Assembly: GCF_003034845.1 (NCBI RefSeq)
Contig: NZ_PZKC01000006.1
Span: 1-64,000 of the forward strand
DNA: 64,000 nt
Reading direction: 5' to 3'
Source: Pseudothauera lacus
GTDB lineage: Bacteria > Pseudomonadota > Gammaproteobacteria > Burkholderiales > Rhodocyclaceae
The notes under the pieces are model-generated. The model was not told the DNA's origin. It was given only the letters and a program-made list of their open reading frames with translations, and did no database searches. Numbering within the stretch: the stretch's first letter is position 1; every line of letters begins with the position of its first letter. Shown here one piece after another: positions 29,539 through 37,123 of this stretch. Both the position numbers and the translations under genes were made by a program.

Positions 29539-29790
29539 TCAGGCGCGCACCGGCATGAAGGCCAGCATGAGCAGGAAGGCCAGCCAGATGCACGCCAGCA
29601 CCACCAGGCGGCGCGCCGCCACCGGCATCGCTGTGGGCGGCGGTGGCTGCTGCGCAGGGCGCAGCGCTTCGTCCTCGTCGACCCACGGTTCCAGCGGACG
29701 CGGCAGGTAATCACGGATCGACCCGGGCGGCGCCCCGGCTGCGGGCGAACTCTGGCGGGAAGGGGGGGATGAGAGGCGCTCGGCGGACAT
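29539..29790 (-). CDS. Small single-helix membrane protein behind a Dnr box
   Basis: The 83-residue protein has a proline-rich, polar N-terminal half and one C-terminal transmembrane helix (LVVLACIWLAFLLMLAFM). No family is recognised. A Dnr/FNR-type site at 29825-29838 lies just upstream, so it may belong to the NO-response regulon. If the box sits at the usual -41.5, transcription would start almost at the ATG, which suggests either a leaderless mRNA or a start further in. It converges with dnr. Confidence 0.6.
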   Translation of the reverse strand: MSAERLSSPPSRQSSPAAGAPPGSIRDYLPRPLEPWVDEDEALRPAQQPPPPTAMPVAARRLVVLACIWLAFLLMLAFMPVRA

Positions 29791-29824
29791 GGCCCCATTA
29801 CACCCGCCGCCGCAGCCTGTGGCC

Positions 29825-29838
29825 ATGATGCACATCAA
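29825..29838 (-). promoter_or_regulatory. Dnr/FNR-type operator
   Basis: ATGAT-GCAC-ATCAA on the plus strand matches the TTGAT-N4-ATCAA consensus at 9 of 10 half-site bases. The only gene that it can control at normal distance is the small membrane protein at 29539-29790, because the deaminase gene ends toward it. Confidence 0.65.
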
Positions 29839-29854
29839 GGCCCGCAGGCCGTCT

Positions 29855-30295
29855 TCAGTCCTCGCCGATGTCCTCGTGCCACAACGCCGGACACTCGGCG
29901 ACGAACTCGCGCATCAGCTCAATGCACTCCGGCGCCTGCAACACCTCCACCGCCACGCCGCGGCTGCGCAGCAGCGCCTCCTCGCCCATGAAGCTGAGGT
30001 TCTCGCCTATCACCACGCGGGGAATGCCGTACAGAAGGATCGCGCCGGAGCACATCGGGCAGGGCGACAGTGTGGTGTACAGCACGGCCTCGCGGTATAC
30101 CGCCGCGGGCTGACGGCCGGCGTTCTCGAAGGCGTCCATCTCGCCATGCAGGATGACGCTGCCCTGCTGCACGCGGCGGTTGTGCCCACGACCGATGATG
30201 CGCCCCTGATGGACGATCACCGAGCCGATGGGGATGCCCCCTTGCGCACGCCCGCGACGCGCCTCCTCGAGCGCTGCCTGCATGAACTCGTCCAT
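29855..30295 (-). CDS. Cytosine deaminase-like zinc nucleoside deaminase (Fcy1 type)
   Basis: The 146-residue protein of the CDA fold has zinc motifs HGE (in SVILHGEMDAFENAG) and CPMC (in YTTLSPCPMCSGAILLYGI). The C-terminal FVAECPALWHEDIGE resembles the end of yeast cytosine deaminase Fcy1 more than TadA or guanine deaminase. It would convert cytosine to uracil for pyrimidine salvage. Its start overlaps the cupin stop (TGATG), so the two are co-translated. The substrate is inferred from similarity. Confidence 0.85.
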   Translation of the reverse strand: MDEFMQAALEEARRGRAQGGIPIGSVIVHQGRIIGRGHNRRVQQGSVILHGEMDAFENAGRQPAAVYREAVLYTTLSPCPMCSGAILLYGIPRVVIGENLSFMGEEALLRSRGVAVEVLQAPECIELMREFVAECPALWHEDIGED

Positions 30296-30708
30296 CAGGA
30301 TCTCCTCTGTCCGCTTTCCCGGGGCGTTTCCAGCACCTCGGTGTCGCGGTGATCATACGCCGGCGCACAGCAGCACAGGATACGCAGAGGGGCGTCACCG
30401 ATCGCCTCGATGCAGTGCGGCGTTCCCGGCGGGATGCACACGGTGTCGCCGGGCGAGACCACGAAGCGGCTTTCGCCCAGGGTCATCCGCCCCTGCCCGG
30501 CCGTGACGTGGTAAAGCTCTTCGGTCAGGTAGTGGCGGTGCAGCAGCGTGCGCTCACCAGCGGCGACGGTGGCCTCGGCAAGCGACTGTGCGGCATTGCC
30601 ATGAAGCGCGGGGTGCATGAGCTCGCGAATGAGCGAACCGTCGCGGGTGACGTAGGGCTCAACCTGCGCATAGCCCTGCAGCCGCCTGGGGGTGGTCGAT
30701 TCACTCAT
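30295..30708 (-). CDS. Small cupin-domain protein
   Basis: The 137-residue protein is a single cupin barrel. Motif 1 is readable as [24 protein letters not shown], with His, His and Glu metal ligands, and motif 2 as [17 protein letters not shown]. The C-terminal CCCAP run of cysteines is unusual. It overlaps the arfB stop region on one side and the deaminase on the other, forming a three-gene operon. The ligand and reaction are unknown. Confidence 0.85.
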   Translation of the reverse strand: MSESTTPRRLQGYAQVEPYVTRDGSLIRELMHPALHGNAAQSLAEATVAAGERTLLHRHYLTEELYHVTAGQGRMTLGESRFVVSPGDTVCIPPGTPHCIEAIGDAPLRILCCCAPAYDHRDTEVLETPRESGQRRS

Positions 30709-31105
30709 CGATGCGCCCCCTGGCCGCCTTCAGCGAGGCGCGCCTGGACTTGCCCTCCAGACGCTTGAGCACCGAGGTGCGCGTCGGCCGGGTAGCCCGG
30801 CGCGCCCTGGGGGTGCGCGCAACGCTGGCGATGAGGGCATCCAGGCGGGCCAGTGCGTCGGCACGATTCTTTTCCTGGCTGCGGTAGCTCTGCGCCTTGA
30901 TCACCACCACGCCGGCGGCGCTGATACGCTGGTCGCCAAGCGCCAGCAGGCGGCGGCGCAGCTCCTCGGGCAGCGAGGAGGCGGCGATGTCGAAACGCAG
31001 GTGCACCGCCGACGACACCTTGTTGACGTTCTGCCCCCCCGCACCCTGCGCCCGCACGGCGGTGATGACGACTTCGTCGGGATCGAGGGTGTAGGGAATG
31101 TTCAT
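30701..31105 (-). CDS. arfB: Alternative ribosome-rescue factor ArfB (YaeJ)
   Basis: The 134-residue peptidyl-tRNA hydrolase carries the GGQ motif in [21 protein letters not shown], where release factors place their catalytic Gln. A basic C-terminal tail ([25 protein letters not shown]) enters the mRNA channel of stalled ribosomes in the known family member. Length is typical. It is the first gene of the arfB-cupin-deaminase unit. It would have followed tRNA-Val before the island inserted. Confidence 0.93.
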   Translation of the reverse strand: MNIPYTLDPDEVVITAVRAQGAGGQNVNKVSSAVHLRFDIAASSLPEELRRRLLALGDQRISAAGVVVIKAQSYRSQEKNRADALARLDALIASVARTPRARRATRPTRTSVLKRLEGKSRRASLKAARGRIDE

Positions 31106-31145
31106 GTCGTCCGCCCATCGCCTGCGCCCGGAGACGCAAAAGACA

Positions 31146-31168
31146 AAGCCCGGAACATGTCCGGGCTT
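31146..31168 (-). terminator. Intrinsic terminator, probably the original terminator of tRNA-Val
   Basis: A 9-bp stem AAGCCCGGA/TCCGGGCTT with loop ACATG is followed on the minus strand by TTGTCTTTTG. It sits 8 bases beyond the left tRNA-end-like repeat. If the island is removed in thought, it falls right behind the tRNA-Val 3' end, where a tRNA terminator belongs. Confidence 0.75.
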
Positions 31169-31176
31169 CGGGTGAC

Positions 31177-31189
31177 TGGTGGTGCTGAC
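31177..31189 (-). other. Candidate distal attachment site (tRNA-Val 3'-end duplicate)
   Basis: TGGTGGTGCTGAC on the plus strand copies the CCA end of tRNA-Val (TGGTGGGTGCTGAC at 42392-42405) with one base missing. Nine bases (GGTGCTGAC) are uninterrupted. P4-type integrases target tRNA 3' ends and duplicate them. The core is short, so confidence is moderate. Confidence 0.55.
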
Positions 31190-31252
31190 TCACTTGAATT
31201 CTTCCTCAAAGCCGTTTAAATGGTTGGATTTCTTCCACAAGAAAAATCTGCA

Positions 31253-31273
31253 TACCGTCAAAAATACCGTCAA
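31253..31273. repeat. Two TACCGTCAA repeats near left island end
   Basis: TACCGTCAA occurs at 31253-31261 and 31265-31273 in the same orientation, 12 bases apart. The same 9-mer, and a variant, occur three times just upstream of the integrase gene. They are candidate arm-type integrase or excisionase sites. Confidence 0.5.
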
Positions 31274-31307
31274 CGTGAAGCGGTAGCAGCTAAGACGGAT
31301 GATAGCC

Positions 31308-33452
31308 TCACTTTCGGCCACCCCGGACCAGTGCTGCCCGCTTGAAGATGCGCGCAACGGCCTGAGCGGTTGCCTCATCGGTAGGGATGACCGCCGTTTG
31401 GCCGGTGGGCAGATGCACATGCACATCTGCTCCGCGGGGGGCGCTTTGCGCGGCGCGCGGCACAATCGCGCCGGTGGGGATGTTGCGAACGAGGCCGCCA
31501 GCGGCGTAGCCCGGCAGCCGCCCGCTGCGGTTGAGTTGCTCCAGGTACGCCAGCACGCCCGGTTGCAGCAGGGCCTCGCGGCGGACCACGAATTCGCCCG
31601 CATGCACGATACCGGCCGCCTGGTACTTGCTGCCGGCGCCGGTGTAGCCCCCGCGCGCAAAGCCCGGCAGATCGCCGCCGGCATCTACGCGGTTGACGGT
31701 GACGGTGACGGTTTTGTCGCGCAGGGTTTCAAGCTCCAGGTTTAGCGCCTTGATTTTGCTCACCGCCTCGGCGATGTCGGCATCAATGTTCACCGGGCTT
31801 TCGAGCGCTGCGCGCAGTTCGGCAATGCGCTCCTCTGCGGCTTCCAGCTGCTCCTGTTGCGCCGCGGCGGTCTCTTCGCTCTCCCGCGCCTTGCCCTCGG
31901 CAATGGTCGATTGCGCCTTGATGGCGGCCTGCTCGACCTTTCCAATCTGGTCGAGCATCCAGGCGGCGTAGTTGTCATCCTCCATCGCACTGGCGACCGC
32001 TTCGGCCTCTTTGGCGAGTTTGAGGGCGTTTTGGGCGAGCTCTTCGGCCCGTTCTGCGGGCGCGTGGTAGGCGGCGTTTTGCGCCATGGTTGCTGCGCGG
32101 CGGGCTTCGTCGAGCAGGACGCGCGGCGAGGTGGCGCCGGCCATGCTGGCGAACGGTGAGTCTTCAGGAAGTTGGTTGCTGCGGTTACGCCGCGCCTGCG
32201 CCTGCTGGCTGCGTTCGGTCAACGCCTGGTCGGCGGCCTGCAGCAGGTTGCGGGCCTCGGCGGCGGCAGCCTGCGCGCCCTCGGTACTGGCCTTCCATGC
32301 AGCCTCAAGGGCTGCTTTCAGCGCTACGGCACCCTTCAGGGCTTCGCTGCTGGCTTCGCGTTCCTTCTGCGCGCGCAGGGTGGCGAGGCGGGCCATTTCG
32401 CTTTGCAGCGCCCCCTGCGTGCGCTGCAGGTTGGCGGTGTCGCTCTCTTGCTTTTGAGCCTCGCCACGCTGGCGGGCACGCTGCGCTTCGAAATACTTGA
32501 TAGCGTTTTCGAGTCGCTTTATCTCGCCTTCCAAATCGCCGAACGTGGCCAGGAGCCCGGCTTTGATGCTCCGCCCTGTCCTCAGTTCGGCGATTTGCTT
32601 TTGCAGGCGCTCAATCGTTGATTCAACGTCGCGCAGGCCGGTGCCGAACACCACATCTGGCGAGAGCCCGACCCCGGCGTTCTTGGCGTCCAGGATGCGG
32701 GTCAGATACTCATTGAGTACAGGTATCAGTTCTTGCCCGACAGCGATTTTCGCGCCTTGGGCGAGCTTTGCCATGCGCTCAAGGTCATCATTGAATTGCG
32801 CGGACGCACGGGCGAGATCCCCGCCGATCACCACGCCGAGCTTCTCCGCTTCTTCCCCGAGAGCCTGCAGGCCGGCGGCGCCGTTGTTGAGCATGGGAAT
32901 GAGGGCGCGTCCGACCTGCTCGCCGAAGATCTTCACCGCTGCGGCGGTCTTTTCCGGGCCATCGGCCATTGCTGCGAAACGGGTGGCGAGGTCGGCAAAC
33001 ACTGCGTCTGCGCCGCGCACCTTGCCTTCGGCATCGACCGCCTCGACACCCAAGGCCTGCAGCGCCGCTGCGGCGCTGCCGCCGGCACCGCTGGCCAGTT
33101 CAGCAATTGCGCCGTTCAGTTTGGACAAGCCTTTTTCCAGCTCGCTGCTGGTGGCGTCGTTGAGCGCAGCGGCGTACTGCAGCTTGCTCAGGGCCTCTGT
33201 CGATACTCCCACCCGCTGCGCCAGCTTGCCGACCTCATCGGCCGTGTCAGCGGTGGCCTTGGCCATTGCCAGCAGGCCCGTCAGTGAGGCTGCGCCGCCG
33301 AGGCCGCCCAGGCTCAACGCCTTGCCTGCAATGCTGCTGAACGATACCAGGTCAGACTGCAACCGCTTCAGCGCGCCCTGCGCAGTGCGAACGCTGCGGT
33401 CAAATCCTGCGGCGTCGCCGGAAATCTTTACTTTTACCTCTGGCGTACTCAT
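31308..33452 (-). CDS. Phage tail tape-measure-like protein
   Basis: The 714-residue protein starts with the typical tape-measure opening (VKVKISGDAAGFDRSVRTAQGALKRLQ). A small hydrophobic segment (LGGLGGAASLTGLLAMAKA) and the TADEVGKLAQRVGVSTEALSKLQYAA motif of phage TMP N-terminal domains follow. Long alanine/glutamate-rich coiled coils cover about residues 270-560. The C-terminal part has GGYTGAGSKYQAAGIVHAGEFVV, seen at the ends of many TMPs. It would set tail length and exit with the DNA. No other tail gene was recognised, so partners would have to come from a helper phage. Confidence 0.8.
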   Translation of the reverse strand: MSTPEVKVKISGDAAGFDRSVRTAQGALKRLQSDLVSFSSIAGKALSLGGLGGAASLTGLLAMAKATADTADEVGKLAQRVGVSTEALSKLQYAAALNDATSSELEKGLSKLNGAIAELASGAGGSAAAALQALGVEAVDAEGKVRGADAVFADLATRFAAMADGPEKTAAAVKIFGEQVGRALIPMLNNGAAGLQALGEEAEKLGVVIGGDLARASAQFNDDLERMAKLAQGAKIAVGQELIPVLNEYLTRILDAKNAGVGLSPDVVFGTGLRDVESTIERLQKQIAELRTGRSIKAGLLATFGDLEGEIKRLENAIKYFEAQRARQRGEAQKQESDTANLQRTQGALQSEMARLATLRAQKEREASSEALKGAVALKAALEAAWKASTEGAQAAAAEARNLLQAADQALTERSQQAQARRNRSNQLPEDSPFASMAGATSPRVLLDEARRAATMAQNAAYHAPAERAEELAQNALKLAKEAEAVASAMEDDNYAAWMLDQIGKVEQAAIKAQSTIAEGKARESEETAAAQQEQLEAAEERIAELRAALESPVNIDADIAEAVSKIKALNLELETLRDKTVTVTVNRVDAGGDLPGFARGGYTGAGSKYQAAGIVHAGEFVVRREALLQPGVLAYLEQLNRSGRLPGYAAGGLVRNIPTGAIVPRAAQSAPRGADVHVHLPTGQTAVIPTDEATAQAVARIFKRAALVRGGRK

Positions 33453-33664
33453 TTGTCGGCGCCCTCCAGTGCATCAGCTGCGCGCGCGCAGGCGGCCTGC
33501 GCCGTGCGCAGCGCGGTGGCGATGAGCTGGCGCGCCGCGGGTTCAGAGGCCTCAGCCAGCACCGCCGGCGGCAGTGATGCCAGGGCGTCGGCAAAGTCCT
33601 TGAGGTTTCCCACGGTGTCGCGCAGTTGCCGCAGCTCGCGGGGGGTGAGGGTAAGGGTGGTCAT
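33449..33664 (-). CDS. Small phage protein upstream of tape measure gene
   Basis: The 71-residue, mostly helical protein (LTPRELRQLRDTVGNLKDFADAL, then an Ala-rich half) matches no family. Its stop overlaps the tape-measure start (ATGA). The genes just upstream of TMP in siphophages usually encode tail assembly chaperones, and this could be a reduced one. That is inferred only from position. The ATG at 33664 is preferred over one 11 codons earlier because it begins the regular sequence. Confidence 0.6.
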   Translation of the reverse strand: MTTLTLTPRELRQLRDTVGNLKDFADALASLPPAVLAEASEPAARQLIATALRTAQAACARAADALEGADK

Positions 33665-33693
33665 TGAAGTTTCTCCGGTGGGGTGGCGCCGGG

Positions 33694-34335
33694 TCATTCA
33701 GGGGGTGAATATTCGGCGTGAGGGTTCCATGTGCCGTGCTCGATCAGTTCCGCGGCGATTCTCTCTACGTCCGCCCAGCGCTCGGAAAGCACCGCCAGCG
33801 CGGTGCGTTGTGCGAATCCGTGGCCAGCCATGCCGGTGCCGAAGTGGGGCGCGAGGATCATGCGGGCGGTACTCCAGTCGGCGCTGTTCATGCGCACGGT
33901 GATGCCGCGCCAGGGGTGGGCGGTGTAAAGCAACTCGGCGAGGATGCCGGCGTGCCAACAGGCTGCAAGATGGGCTGCTGCCAATGGCTGGTCGTAGTCC
34001 TGAATGCAGTCATTGCCGACATCCGTTTTCGCCTGCTCAAAGTCGATGCTCACAACACCGCCGCGCACGGTAGCTGTTGCGCCGGTCATGGCGATGCCTG
34101 CCCAGTCGAGCAGTACCGCATGCCCCGCCTCGTGGTGCGCGGTGCGGGCAAGGTTCGGGCCTTGGAGGGCCGCGGGAAGCTCTGAGAGTGGCCACACGCG
34201 GCGCAGGGCGGTGTACGGCGGAAGGGGAAGAGGGGTCATGTGCAAATCGGTGGTGTGGGTGGCGAACCTTGCAGCGGGGTACCCAAGCCCGCGTCCGGTG
34301 GTTTGCCATGCGTGCTGTTTCAGCCTGTCAGCCAC
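33694..34335 (-). CDS. Island protein with HEAGH zinc-protease motif
   Basis: The 213-residue protein carries ARTAHHEAGHAVLLDWAG, an HExxH-type motif followed by GHAV as in the peptidase M41/FtsH protease domain. The ATPase part of FtsH is absent. Downstream, LAACWHAGILAELLYT and LAPHFGTGMAGHGFAQRTALAVL resemble the helical body of M41-like proteins. It could process a capsid or host protein; no activity is shown. The start is uncertain: GTG at 34335 or ATG at 34239 (residue 33), neither with a clear ribosome site. Confidence 0.65.
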   Translation of the reverse strand: MADRLKQHAWQTTGRGLGYPAARFATHTTDLHMTPLPLPPYTALRRVWPLSELPAALQGPNLARTAHHEAGHAVLLDWAGIAMTGATATVRGGVVSIDFEQAKTDVGNDCIQDYDQPLAAAHLAACWHAGILAELLYTAHPWRGITVRMNSADWSTARMILAPHFGTGMAGHGFAQRTALAVLSERWADVERIAAELIEHGTWNPHAEYSPPE

Positions 34336-34367
34336 GCCCGGTGCCTATACCGCTGGCTATAACGAAA

Positions 34368-34850
34368 TCACCTGTTCGCACCGCGCCAAGAGCCAAACTC
34401 GTCTTCGAGCAAGGCGCTATCGGGCGGCTCCTGAGGTACGCCGGCCTCATCGATGAGCGACTCCTGAGTCAGCAGGTTGTTGGCGGTGACGCCGCTAAGT
34501 GCGAACTGCTGCAGGCGTTGAAGGGCGGGGTTGACGCTCAAGTCGCCAGCCAAGCGCGCCAGGGCGTTGTATTCGGCGAGGACGCGGGCCACCTCTTCGA
34601 GCTGATCGGCAATCTTGTCGCGTCGTTGGGCCCAGTAGGCACGGTGGGCTGCAAAGGCCTCCTGCAGCACCTCCTGCAGAGTGCGTTCGGTCTGCTCGCA
34701 CTCCCGCCGTTCTGCGGTCACTTTGTCGGGGGATCGGGAAGCAAGGCTGTCAGCCAGTCTGCCGAGGGCCTGGCGGTGCTTTTCTTCGGCTTTCTGAAGG
34801 CGCTTGACCGCCGCGTGGTAGTGTTCGCCGGGTTTGGTGCCAAACATCAT
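34368..34850 (-). CDS. Coiled-coil phage protein of unknown function
   Basis: The 160-residue protein is highly charged and predicted mainly coiled coil from about residue 10 to 100 (KRLQKAEEKHRQALGRLADSL; ERTLQEVLQEAFAAHRAYW). It overlaps the capsid gene stop by 4 bases (ATGA). Position right after the capsid gene and the coiled-coil nature would suit a scaffold, decoration or head-tail connector role. No family was recognised. Confidence 0.6.
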   Translation of the reverse strand: MMFGTKPGEHYHAAVKRLQKAEEKHRQALGRLADSLASRSPDKVTAERRECEQTERTLQEVLQEAFAAHRAYWAQRRDKIADQLEEVARVLAEYNALARLAGDLSVNPALQRLQQFALSGVTANNLLTQESLIDEAGVPQEPPDSALLEDEFGSWRGANR

Positions 34851-35875
34851 TCACCTCCACGCACGGCGCCCATGCGACCCATGATCCTGGCGCCAAGGTC
34901 CGCGCGGGCCCTGAGTACGTGAGAGTCATCCTTGAAGCTGGTCGCGCGTTCAATCATCACAGCGGTGGTCGAACCGGCCAGCTTCAAAGTAACGCAGGCG
35001 GCGTGTTGCTCAGGGTCGCTGAAGAGAAACCAGCGCTGCGCGGGCAACAAGGGTGTGGCCGTAACAGTGATGTTGAGGCCCAGCTGATGGGTGAGCTTGA
35101 GGGCGGGCAGTTCGAGCTCGGCCGCCACCACCAGATGCCGGGCGGAAAGGTCTGCGGGGTTGCCTACCGGCGTCTGAAACCTGCGCATCATCGTCATGCC
35201 TGCGCTCAAATTGGTCTCGTCCAAGGGGCCGTCAATGATGTTCTTGCCGGGCACAAAGACCCGTTCGCCATCCAGCATTACCGGGTTGAGGTTGAGCCCC
35301 TGGTACAAAAGCCTGGCTTCGGTGCGGGCGCCGGCGTTACCCAGGCCGCCGATGATATTGGCGACCAGTCCGATATCATCGTTCTTGACCATCTGGCGGC
35401 TGATGTAGAGCAACCGACCGAAAGTGTTCAAGCGCACATTTTCGAGACGCTCAATCACTTTCTCCGAATTTTCTTCGCCCACAAATTGGTAACCAAACTC
35501 GTTCAACTCGCCGGTTACAGAGAGCTCGTCAGGCATGTCGAACTCGGGAAAGTCTGCAGGCTTGTAGTCGCGCAGCACGAGCTCGCCGCAGAACCGTCGA
35601 TGTTCGGCTTGCGCCGTGAATCTGCGGGTAACGAGAGCCTGCACGCCAGCTGCAAAAGCAGTGTCAAAATGGTGCGTGGTGTAGTACTGCGCGCGAACGG
35701 GGGTGCCGGGGCGCTGGGCCAGACGGCTGCAAGCTTCTGCCAGGCCGGACAGGGGGCGCTCTGCCAGCGCCGAGGCCAGCGGATGAGGTGCTGATACGTG
35801 CTCGCCCAGCGCAAGCGCAAGTGCATCGGGGGCGGCGGCAATGATTTCAGCGGGGGGGAAGTTGTCGAGCAGCAT
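34847..35875 (-). CDS. Phage major capsid protein (prohead protease-MCP fusion family, capsid part)
   Basis: The 342-residue protein resembles the capsid half of ClpP-like protease/major capsid fusion proteins. Diagnostic segments are FGRLLYISRQMVKNDDIGLVANI, EARLLYQGLNLNPVMLDGERVF, LSAGMTMMRRF and LSARHLVVAAELELPALKL. The usual N-terminal protease domain is missing; the first 70 residues are unrelated. It would form the shell of a capsid with an HK97-type fold. No neighbouring portal or terminase gene was found. Confidence 0.8.
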   Translation of the reverse strand: MLLDNFPPAEIIAAAPDALALALGEHVSAPHPLASALAERPLSGLAEACSRLAQRPGTPVRAQYYTTHHFDTAFAAGVQALVTRRFTAQAEHRRFCGELVLRDYKPADFPEFDMPDELSVTGELNEFGYQFVGEENSEKVIERLENVRLNTFGRLLYISRQMVKNDDIGLVANIIGGLGNAGARTEARLLYQGLNLNPVMLDGERVFVPGKNIIDGPLDETNLSAGMTMMRRFQTPVGNPADLSARHLVVAAELELPALKLTHQLGLNITVTATPLLPAQRWFLFSDPEQHAACVTLKLAGSTTAVMIERATSFKDDSHVLRARADLGARIMGRMGAVRGGE

Positions 35876-35947
35876 GGCAGTTCCTTTTGTCTAGATGCTG
35901 CCATCTTGGTGTTTTCCTGCTGATGCTGCCTGCGTACTTCATCAGTT

Positions 35948-36328
35948 CTACCGGATCAGCTCATACAGGTTGCGCGCGGTGCCGGGTACGCGTAGTCCGC
36001 TGTCAAAAGCGCGGCGCAGCGCTTTGTCGACGGGGGAGATTGGTAGCTGAGGGTCGCGGAGCAGAAGGGGAAGAATGCGAGCTTCGAAACGCTTGACCGC
36101 AGCTTCAAGGCGCCCGGCGCAGCGCCAAGGGTCATCATCTCCGGCGAGCAGTTCGGCCGCCTCCTGCAAGGCTTTGTTGCGCTCGCGTACGCGGGAGGCA
36201 CGATCGAGGCCGAGGGAATGCTGTAGGTCATCGCCAGCCAAGTGCTTGCGCATGCCTTCCGCCAGCCAGGCGGCGACTTCCGGGGAGAAGTCCCCGGCGG
36301 CAGCGCGGCGGACGAGTTCACTACTCAT
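35948..36328 (-). CDS. Island protein of unknown function
   Basis: The 126-residue, mainly helical protein (MSSELVRRAAAGDFSPEVAAWLAEG, VRERNKALQEAAELL) matches no recognised family. The ATG at 36328 has a good ribosome site (AGGAAGG) located inside the end of the upstream transposase-like gene and overlaps that gene's stop by 8 bases (ATGAGTAG). It therefore belongs to the same operon and depends on that reading frame being retained. Confidence 0.65.
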   Translation of the reverse strand: MSSELVRRAAAGDFSPEVAAWLAEGMRKHLAGDDLQHSLGLDRASRVRERNKALQEAAELLAGDDDPWRCAGRLEAAVKRFEARILPLLLRDPQLPISPVDKALRRAFDSGLRVPGTARNLYELIR

Positions 36329-36827
36329 CCGAAGCCTTCCTGAACACTGGATCTTCAATGCGGCCTGGCCTGAACTCCATGCCGACAGCTCGCAGGCTGG
36401 CAGTCAGGTGCTGCTCGATCAGGTCGGCTACGGACAAGGCGGTGTCGACGTCGTTCTCGTGCAGCGTCTTGCGGAACGCACGGATCGCCGTTGCGCTAGG
36501 TGGGCGCGGCGCCCATGGATCGGTACCGATGAATTTGGCGAACGCGTGTGAGTCGAGCACCGCGTGTTCGGCTTGGCGGTCGGACATGTACCAGAGCCGC
36601 TTCAGCACATGGCAGCGCAACATCATCCGCAGGCTGTATCCCTTGCGGCCAGTGCGGCGAACGTCGGCCTGGTAGAACGGCCGGACGATCTCTTCGAGCA
36701 GGTTCCAGTCGACGGCGCGTTCCACCATACTCAGGATCTGCTCGCGCTTCGGGGTGGTGGCCTTCGGCCAGCGGATGGCGGTGAACAAGGCCGGGTGCGC
36801 AGAATCGGGGTTGCAACTCGGTTTCAT
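36321..36827 (-). CDS. Stand-alone DUF772 (IS5-type transposase N-terminal) domain protein
   Basis: The 168-residue protein matches the N-terminal DUF772 domain of IS5-family transposases: ILSMVERAVDWNLLEEIVRPFY, GRKGYSLRMMLRCHVLKRLWYMSDRQAEHAVLDS and PSATAIRAFRKTLHE. There is no DDE catalytic domain. The frame closes in order and the next island gene uses it for its ribosome site and an overlapping start. This looks like a kept DNA-binding module, or an IS fragment captured into the operon, rather than an active transposase. Confidence 0.7.
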   Translation of the reverse strand: MKPSCNPDSAHPALFTAIRWPKATTPKREQILSMVERAVDWNLLEEIVRPFYQADVRRTGRKGYSLRMMLRCHVLKRLWYMSDRQAEHAVLDSHAFAKFIGTDPWAPRPPSATAIRAFRKTLHENDVDTALSVADLIEQHLTASLRAVGMEFRPGRIEDPVFRKASDE

Positions 36828-36848
36828 GTGTTGCGTCCTGGTTGTTGC

Positions 36849-37085
36849 CTATGCGTTAGAGGTGTGGCCTAGCGGACCACCGAGGTTCGGATTACCCGCC
36901 TCGGTTTGGGCTGGGGAGGACCCGCGCATGCTTGCCTGCAGTTGCAGTAGCGCGCCCTGCAGCGCGCGGGCGGCGCTGGGCAGGTATTGCGGGTCTTCGG
37001 CGGGCAAGGGCTTGCCGCTGGTCAGTACGGCGTAGTTCCAGCCGGTGCCGGCCTCGCCTGTCAGGATGATGGTGATCGTCTTCAT
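36849..37085 (-). CDS. Small island protein of unknown function
   Basis: The 78-residue protein starts with a short beta-like segment (MKTITIILTGEAGTGWNYAVL) and has a helical middle (LPSAARALQGALLQLQASM). No family was recognised. It lies between the iteron-like array and the DUF772 gene on the same strand. It may be the first product of a transcript that starts within the array. Confidence 0.5.
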   Translation of the reverse strand: MKTITIILTGEAGTGWNYAVLTSGKPLPAEDPQYLPSAARALQGALLQLQASMRGSSPAQTEAGNPNLGGPLGHTSNA

Positions 37086-37123
37086 GGTCGTCCTTCTTGT
37101 GGTGTGGTTTGTTTTCTTTCTCT

